A program made the position numbers and the translations under genes. The notes under the pieces were generated by a model that ran no database searches, was not told where the DNA came from, and saw only the letters and a program-made list of their open reading frames with translations. A DNA stretch of 64,000 bases, taken from Nyssa sinensis (lineage: Eukaryota > Streptophyta > Magnoliopsida > Cornales > Nyssaceae). The stretch is from contig CM018035.1 of assembly GCA_008638375.1 (NCBI GenBank), positions 36,884,824 to 36,948,823 on the forward strand, read 5' to 3'. Shown here one piece after another: positions 60,701 to 64,000 of this stretch. How positions within the stretch are numbered: position 1 is the stretch's first letter; each line of letters starts with the position of its first letter.

Positions 60701-62894
60701 CCCCTGGGTGTTCATAAATACGTTCATTATTTGTTGGCTATCATAGATTTGTAAAGTTCCTTATTGAAGAAACTTTCATTCTAGTGTTGGCTTGGACTGC
60801 AATATCACAATGGCAGAATTGCGTGTGCAATAGTTCCTCGCCGTGAGGAGTTCTAAGGCTTTTATAATTGTTCATCTTTCATTTAATCTTTACCACACAA
60901 ACTAGAAGCTTAATTTAGTTTTGTGTTTGTATCTCAGAAGCAGAGGTCCTTTCAGCTCCTCCAAAGTTGGTGTACAGCAAACTAATCTTGCGGTAACCCC
61001 ATTAATTAATATAAGTTGAATAATTTTCATTTTGTAGCTGCAATTCTTGTCCCCAGCTAGTTGTGGGAATGTGCCAACAGGGGGGGGGGAGAGACTGAGA
61101 GATAACTTTGTTTCTTTCTTCATTGCAGCTTCACAAGGAAACTTTTGGTTGCAGTTGTAGATAGTTGGGACAGTCATGTGCTTGTTATTGACAAAGTTGT
61201 CCCTCCTAATTGGAAGGTTTGATATACAATTTTACCTTAAAAGTGCCTGATTTATACCTTTCTGCTTACTCAATTCTCTTTGTGCTTGAACTGTAGGATT
61301 AGGAGGATGATACTTTAGTATAATTCTGCAGAATTTCAGCTATTCTGCATTAATGCTCAAATTTCTGTTTTCTCGACCTTGTGTCTTTCTCTGGGCACTT
61401 CAGTTGATAAGTGCGTTCATATCTATGGTTTGTTGGACAGTTCTCCCTATCAAAAATTAATGTATCGAACACTAGTTAAATCAACAATGGTGTTGATCTG
61501 TGTCTGACATTCATCTGGACACTTAAAATAACAAGTCTAGGATTTGGATTTGAATGTCACACAGATTAACACCATTGTTGATTTAAAGTAAATCTGTGCT
61601 TGAACTGTAGGATTTGGATTCTATGAAAATGATGTCAGCTTCACTTTGTTGTAATTGAAAACAAAACAGTGAAGTGAGTCCATAATTTTGCCTGGCTACA
61701 TTGTCATAATGACTGCAAAGCTGCTCAGCTATATTATTAAGAATTTACAGTACTTCTACCTGTGTGCGAGTCTACCCCAGGGTCCCAGAACAGGAGGGGT
61801 AAAAAAGTAGAACCATATTACAGCATTCTGAAGATATTATGAGCATCATTTTTTTTTCTTTTTATGATCAATTATAGTTTATTTTTATAATGTCTCCACT
61901 TCTGTTTTGAACTGGGTTTCTATTTGCTCAATTGTATGCCTTATTCCAAGGAAAGCTCAATGGAATGGTAGCATTTTTGTGGAATTTCCCAAGTCCCCTT
62001 CAATGAAGCTATTATTTTCTGAATGTTAGATTTGTTCAGAATATTGCAAGATCAAGATAGCTTTCTTAATTTCCTGTTCCCGCGAAGCATAACGAAGAGA
62101 CTTTGCTGCCATATCTGCGCATTGTGGTGCAGCCTAAACCTGAAGGAAAAAACACATCTCATCTCAATTAATGGAAAATGTAGAAGTTTATCAAAAGTTG
62201 GTTCGACCCATTTCCAACCGATTTGAGTGCACAAAGAGTAATGCGATTTTCCTAGCTTATATTCCTAAATGTGATAGCCTCACATTGTTTAAACATCACA
62301 TCATTATATTCTTAAAATTGCTCATTTCCCTTGTCAGTTGTTCATTCTTGTTGACTTATAAAAAATCAAATAAATTAACAAAAGAAAACGGAAAAGGAAA
62401 GATTTGATTCTAGTTGACTTGAACTCAATCCTTCTCTCCATTATATTTCCATTATCACCTATAGGACTTAGAGATTGAATAGCTGACTTTTGAATCTCTT
62501 ACTTCCCTCATAATGCTAAATTTTCTCTACTGTACAGAATGAACCAGCAGGCAGAATCTTGGAGCTCTGTATCCTTCACTTGTCAATGTCTGAAATAACA
62601 GTTCTAGGAACACGGCACCAAATAGTCATTAATGAGGTTTTTTCTTTTCACATTTCTTATTCTTGAGCATCATTATCCTTCCTTTTTTTCTTCTTGTGTG
62701 TGTACTGTATGATTGGATGACATTCTCACTTTAATCAACTGTGTGTGGGTTTGGTGAAGGCTGTCGATCTTGCAAAACGGTTCTGTGATGGGGCAGCCCC
62801 CCGCATAATCAATGGTTGCCTCAGGACGTTTGTCAAGAATCTGGAAGAAACTGTCAGAGTTGAGGGTTTAGAAGCTAAGCAAGTTGATATGTGA
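44872..62894 (+). CDS. Plastid NusB-domain (antitermination NusB/RsmB-like) protein, seven exons
   Basis: Nuclear gene for a chloroplast protein with a C-terminal NusB fold; in bacteria NusB binds boxA RNA during rRNA antitermination, and a plastid transcription or rRNA role is inferred. Exons: 44872-45167, 45319-45395, 45543-45677, 60938-60992, 61129-61216, 62538-62636, 62760-62894. All introns are GT-AG, and phases agree, giving 294 residues. The first 40 residues are serine-rich without acidic residues, like a transit peptide. Key segments are [92 protein letters not shown] and [18 protein letters not shown]. Length and order match the Arabidopsis NusB-domain protein as I remember it. No frame damage was seen despite the 15-kb third intron. 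The stop at 62892 follows KQVDM. Confidence 0.93.
45222..45243 (+). repeat. (AC)n microsatellite in intron 1
   Basis: About 11 AC units between exons 1 and 2 of the NusB-domain gene. Confidence 0.9.
46140..47487 (+). pseudogene. LINE (L1-type) fragment: endonuclease region and later parts, left of an LTR
   Basis: Broken + strand frames give LINE endonuclease-end signatures: [58 protein letters not shown] and [17 protein letters not shown]. The order corresponds to the end of the apurinic endonuclease domain and the linker to RT; RT itself is largely missing. The reading continues past the solo LTR at 51374. No splice or gene function is implied. Confidence 0.72.
48541..50153. mobile_element. 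Solo LTR, unclassified family (TGATTG...TCATCA), nested
   Basis: A 1613-bp segment with TG...CA ends, starting TGATTGGTACAAAACTGCAA and ending GCAAGTCATCA. Flanks are CTGAC (48536-48540) and TTGAC (50154-50158), a 4/5 duplication. It shares the word TCAGGGAT near the left end and a pyrimidine-rich, GCCGCA-rich middle with 10024-12145, so the two probably belong to one family. The 149-codon frame at 49365 is a by-product of the CT-rich middle. Confidence 0.72.
50873..50893 (+). repeat. (GT)n microsatellite
   Basis: About ten GT units in the solo LTR. Confidence 0.9.
51374..52080 (+). pseudogene. LINE fragment, 3' part with zinc-binding RT-associated region
   Basis: Right of the solo LTR the LINE resumes with [20 protein letters not shown], the cysteine/histidine motif found after plant LINE RT (zf-RVT), then [11 protein letters not shown] later frame ending [14 protein letters not shown] resembles the end of an RNase H tail, less certain. 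Stops interrupt all frames. The end of the element could not be fixed. Confidence 0.7.
52190..52614 (+). repeat. Copia 5' LTR (425 bp)
   Basis: Begins TATTGACTTTATTTAAGG (first TG mutated to TA, or an atypical end) and ends TTATTTCACA directly before the primer site. Contains the repeated phrase AAAGACTTTCCT and a TATATA near 52449. Confidence 0.88.
52615..52626 (+). promoter_or_regulatory. Copia primer binding site
   Basis: TGGTATCAGAGC immediately after the LTR, complementary to initiator tRNA-Met. Confidence 0.95.
52714..53690 (+). pseudogene. Copia gag, broken
   Basis: Capsid-type protein starting MTKSTTVIS, with [20 protein letters not shown] near residue 40, then [13 protein letters not shown] and [17 protein letters not shown], typical of copia gag. 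Stops at about 52990 and 53277. A zinc knuckle, [14 protein letters not shown], is encoded near 53548-53590 in a different frame, so at least one frameshift precedes it. Confidence 0.88.
53790..54813 (+). pseudogene. Copia protease and integrase, interrupted by an LTR
   Basis: [14 protein letters not shown] near 53800 is the protease active site (DTG). Integrase follows with WHWRLGHPS and CNICPLAKH (zinc-binding), then [16 protein letters not shown] and NGVAE, giving the D, D and E positions. Frameshifts near 54415 and 54480-54600 spread these across frames. The gene breaks at 54813 and resumes at 59052 with FGCVYYA. Confidence 0.87.
54819..59046 (-). mobile_element. Solo LTR of the TGTCAC family (4228 bp) in the copia integrase
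   Basis: Starts TGTCACGACCCGAGACCC, ends GGTCAGGATATTACA, and is flanked by exact duplications TCATA (54814-54818 and 59047-59051). Contains 44-bp hairpin repeats at 55504-55591, two 143-bp-type modules near 56213 and 56358, and many TA runs (57379-57402, 57680-57709, 58330-58430). Proline/serine-rich frames at 57334-57974 follow base composition; no gene. Confidence 0.93.
55504..55591 (-). repeat. Two 44-bp hairpin repeats plus short GGACCCGAAGGTC repeats
   Basis: Units start GAGCTCGTATTCAGATCCGC at 55504 and 55548. Within each, CGTATTCA pairs with TGAATACG to form a stem. Directly afterwards CTGGACCCGAAGGTC occurs twice (55611-55645). Confidence 0.85.
59052..60238 (+). pseudogene. Copia integrase end, RT fragment and RNase H end
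   Basis: Integrase tail ([17 protein letters not shown]), then RT start ([72 protein letters not shown]). After FLRKGEH near 60004 the sequence jumps to [19 protein letters not shown], which is RNase H. The RT catalytic centre (YVDD) and most of RNase H are therefore deleted. Stops near 59668 and 59866 also break RT. Confidence 0.88.
60229..60238 (+). other. Copia polypurine tract
   Basis: TTGAGGGGGAA directly before the 3' LTR, as usual in copia elements. Confidence 0.85.
60239..60653 (+). repeat. Copia 3' LTR (415 bp)
   Basis: Copy of 52190-52614 with scattered substitutions, starting TATTGATGTTATTC and ending TTATTTCATA; the last dinucleotide is TA where the 5' LTR has CA. Target duplication GTAAG follows at 60654-60658. 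Confidence 0.88.
61476..61587. repeat. Inverted repeat (fold-back element) in intron 5 of the NusB-domain gene
   Basis: 61476-61513 (GTTAAATCAACAATGGTGTT...) and 61551-61587 (...AACACCATTGTTGATTTAA) are near-perfect reverse complements of about 37 bases around a 37-base loop, with one mismatch and a two-base bulge. It could be a small MITE or a hairpin RNA gene. No clear target duplication was seen. Confidence 0.8.
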
Positions 62895-63240
62895 AGGGTT
62901 AATTTGAGGCGGCAACGCCTCTTTTGAGCTATATGCATATGGGGAGACTAGGGTAACGTGAGAAGAAGTTGGGTATTCTGGTTCCTTTTTCAATACCTGA
63001 ATAAGTGGAGTTGAATGTTGCATATGATAGTGTTGTAATTTGAATCTTTAAATAAGGTTGATATTGTATTTTGATATTAGGATATTTATTGTCCTCGTCA
63101 TTGGAGCAACAATTGTGGCTTGTTTTCTTGGTATCTCCTCTCTCTGTACTTGTGACTTCAAATTTTGTGAATCTGGTTCAACTAGTGGATTGGAAGCTGC
63201 ATTTGCATACATTTTGTGTGTTAATAAGATAATCAAGTGT
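62895..63240 (+). other. 3' untranslated region and downstream of the NusB-domain gene
   Basis: No further coding signal. AAATAAGG near 63049 and TTAATAAG near 63222 are weak candidates for polyadenylation signals; no canonical AATAAA is present in this stretch. Confidence 0.45.
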
Positions 63241-63245
63241 TTCAT

Positions 63246-63246
<1 letters not shown>

Positions 63247-63286
<40 letters not shown>
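63247..63286 (+). repeat. (CT)n microsatellite
   Basis: About 20 CT units, some 350 bases downstream of the gene. Confidence 0.95.
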
Positions 63287-63288
<2 letters not shown>

Positions 63289-63299
63289 CTTGATTCCTA

Positions 63300-64000
63300 A
63301 TATTAATTATCTTAATGGTGAACATATGTTCTAAAATCTTAGATTCCTTGGTTAAATTATTATAACCAAGTGTTAAGATAATCAATTAAACAGTAATAAT
63401 TCAAAGCACAATAAAATTAAGCAAATAAATCAGACAAAAAGATTTGTGTAAAGTTTCTCACGAGAGATCAAATTCACTGCTACACAAAATAATTCTAGGG
63501 GACCTCTGTTTGAACTAGGCAAGGTTGCATTCGGACGGGCATGCCACTATTTTGGCTATTTATTTCAAACACCCCAGTGTTCCGAATTATTGATATTATG
63601 GGTCAAAAACCACAATCATGTGCTATTTCTAACCTACAGTCAGTATTAAAAGAACTAAGGGTATGTTTAAAATAAAATGAAAGACCTTACAAGAATCATG
63701 TATAAAAACTAATTGCCCATTTATTTTACATATGTAATGCATGATGTGTATGTGTTTATATCTTTTTTTGATATAGTAAATCTGAAGTCATTCATGTTAA
63801 TGTCAAAAACTCCCTCTTTAGAGATACCAGTCAGTCTAATTGTTGTCAAAGTCTTCGCGGGATAGTATGACTAGTACAATGACTCAAATTAGCCTAACAA
63901 TTATAGGCATAACTAGACTTTTAGAATAAGTTGCCATCACAATAAAAAGAGAAAAAGTTTACGTAGACACTATAGATAACTATGGTAGCAAGATACGCCA
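63300..64000. other. Downstream intergenic sequence
   Basis: AT-rich with no recognisable gene, RNA or transposon terminus. Confidence 0.5.

Larger units (their letters stand above)
45678..60937 (+). other. Intron 3 of the NusB-domain gene, 15,260 bp, filled by transposons
   Basis: Donor GGTAAATT after exon 3 and acceptor TTTGTATCTCAG before exon 4, both phase 1. The intron contains a LINE fragment, two nested LTRs, a copia element and a fourth LTR. The first 460 bases and the last 280 (60659-60937) hold no recognisable element and are probably original intron. Confidence 0.88.

Noticed and set aside
63058..63300. An 80-codon frame downstream of the NusB-domain gene
   Set aside because: Ends in a CT microsatellite and shows no domain; probably untranslated or intergenic sequence.

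Overview
This is flowering-plant nuclear DNA, most likely from a eudicot with a repeat-rich genome. The evidence is one intron-containing nuclear gene for a plastid NusB-domain protein, embedded in plant-type Ty3/gypsy (Tat lineage), Ty1/copia and LINE sequences. No prokaryotic operons, rRNA, tRNA genes or CRISPR arrays were seen. I cannot name the species.

Left half (1-43057): two nested retrotransposon stacks. Stack 1 is four levels deep. A long LTR of a family that reads TGTCAC...TTACA on the + strand (sense strand minus, PBS of the tRNA-iMet type) ends at 23098. It was entered by a + strand Tat-type Ty3/gypsy element (Tat1: broken pol 203-2978, 61-bp tandem array 3014-3318, antisense intron-containing ORF, polypurine tract, 3' LTR 19453-20164). 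Tat1 was entered by a complete but non-coding LARD-like element (4088-16148; 3.9-kb LTRs; duplicated target AGAAG), and its interior by a 2.1-kb solo LTR (10024-12145; duplicated target GGTAC). A further LTR (1-202, opposite orientation) split the Tat1 reverse transcriptase. Stack 2 is a minus-strand Tat element (Tat2, 25265-43057, duplicated target CAAAT) with gag, protease, RT, two RNase H regions, integrase, a 63-bp tandem array and an antisense ORF. It was entered by a long LTR (26869-35929), itself entered by another (29358-33278, duplicated target GTTAG).

Right half (43058-64000): the only host gene recognised, a seven-exon NusB-domain gene (44872-62894, + strand, 294 residues predicted). 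Its third intron is about 15.3 kb because it carries a LINE fragment split by a solo LTR (47493-51368, itself split by a second LTR) and a Ty1/copia element (52190-60653, duplicated target GTAAG) split by a 4.2-kb LTR (54819-59046, duplicated target TCATA). All seven exons and their splice sites remain readable, so the gene looks intact.

How the parts relate: the retroelement genes are all broken. The notable structure is noncoding: LTRs of the TGTCAC family share a tandem module of about 143 bp, short hairpin repeats and paired splice-like signals. Both Tat elements carry related tandem repeats behind pol and an antisense ORF with an intron in the same place. Boundaries given with a target duplication were read directly from the sequence; assignment to families is by recognition of protein motifs, not by database search.
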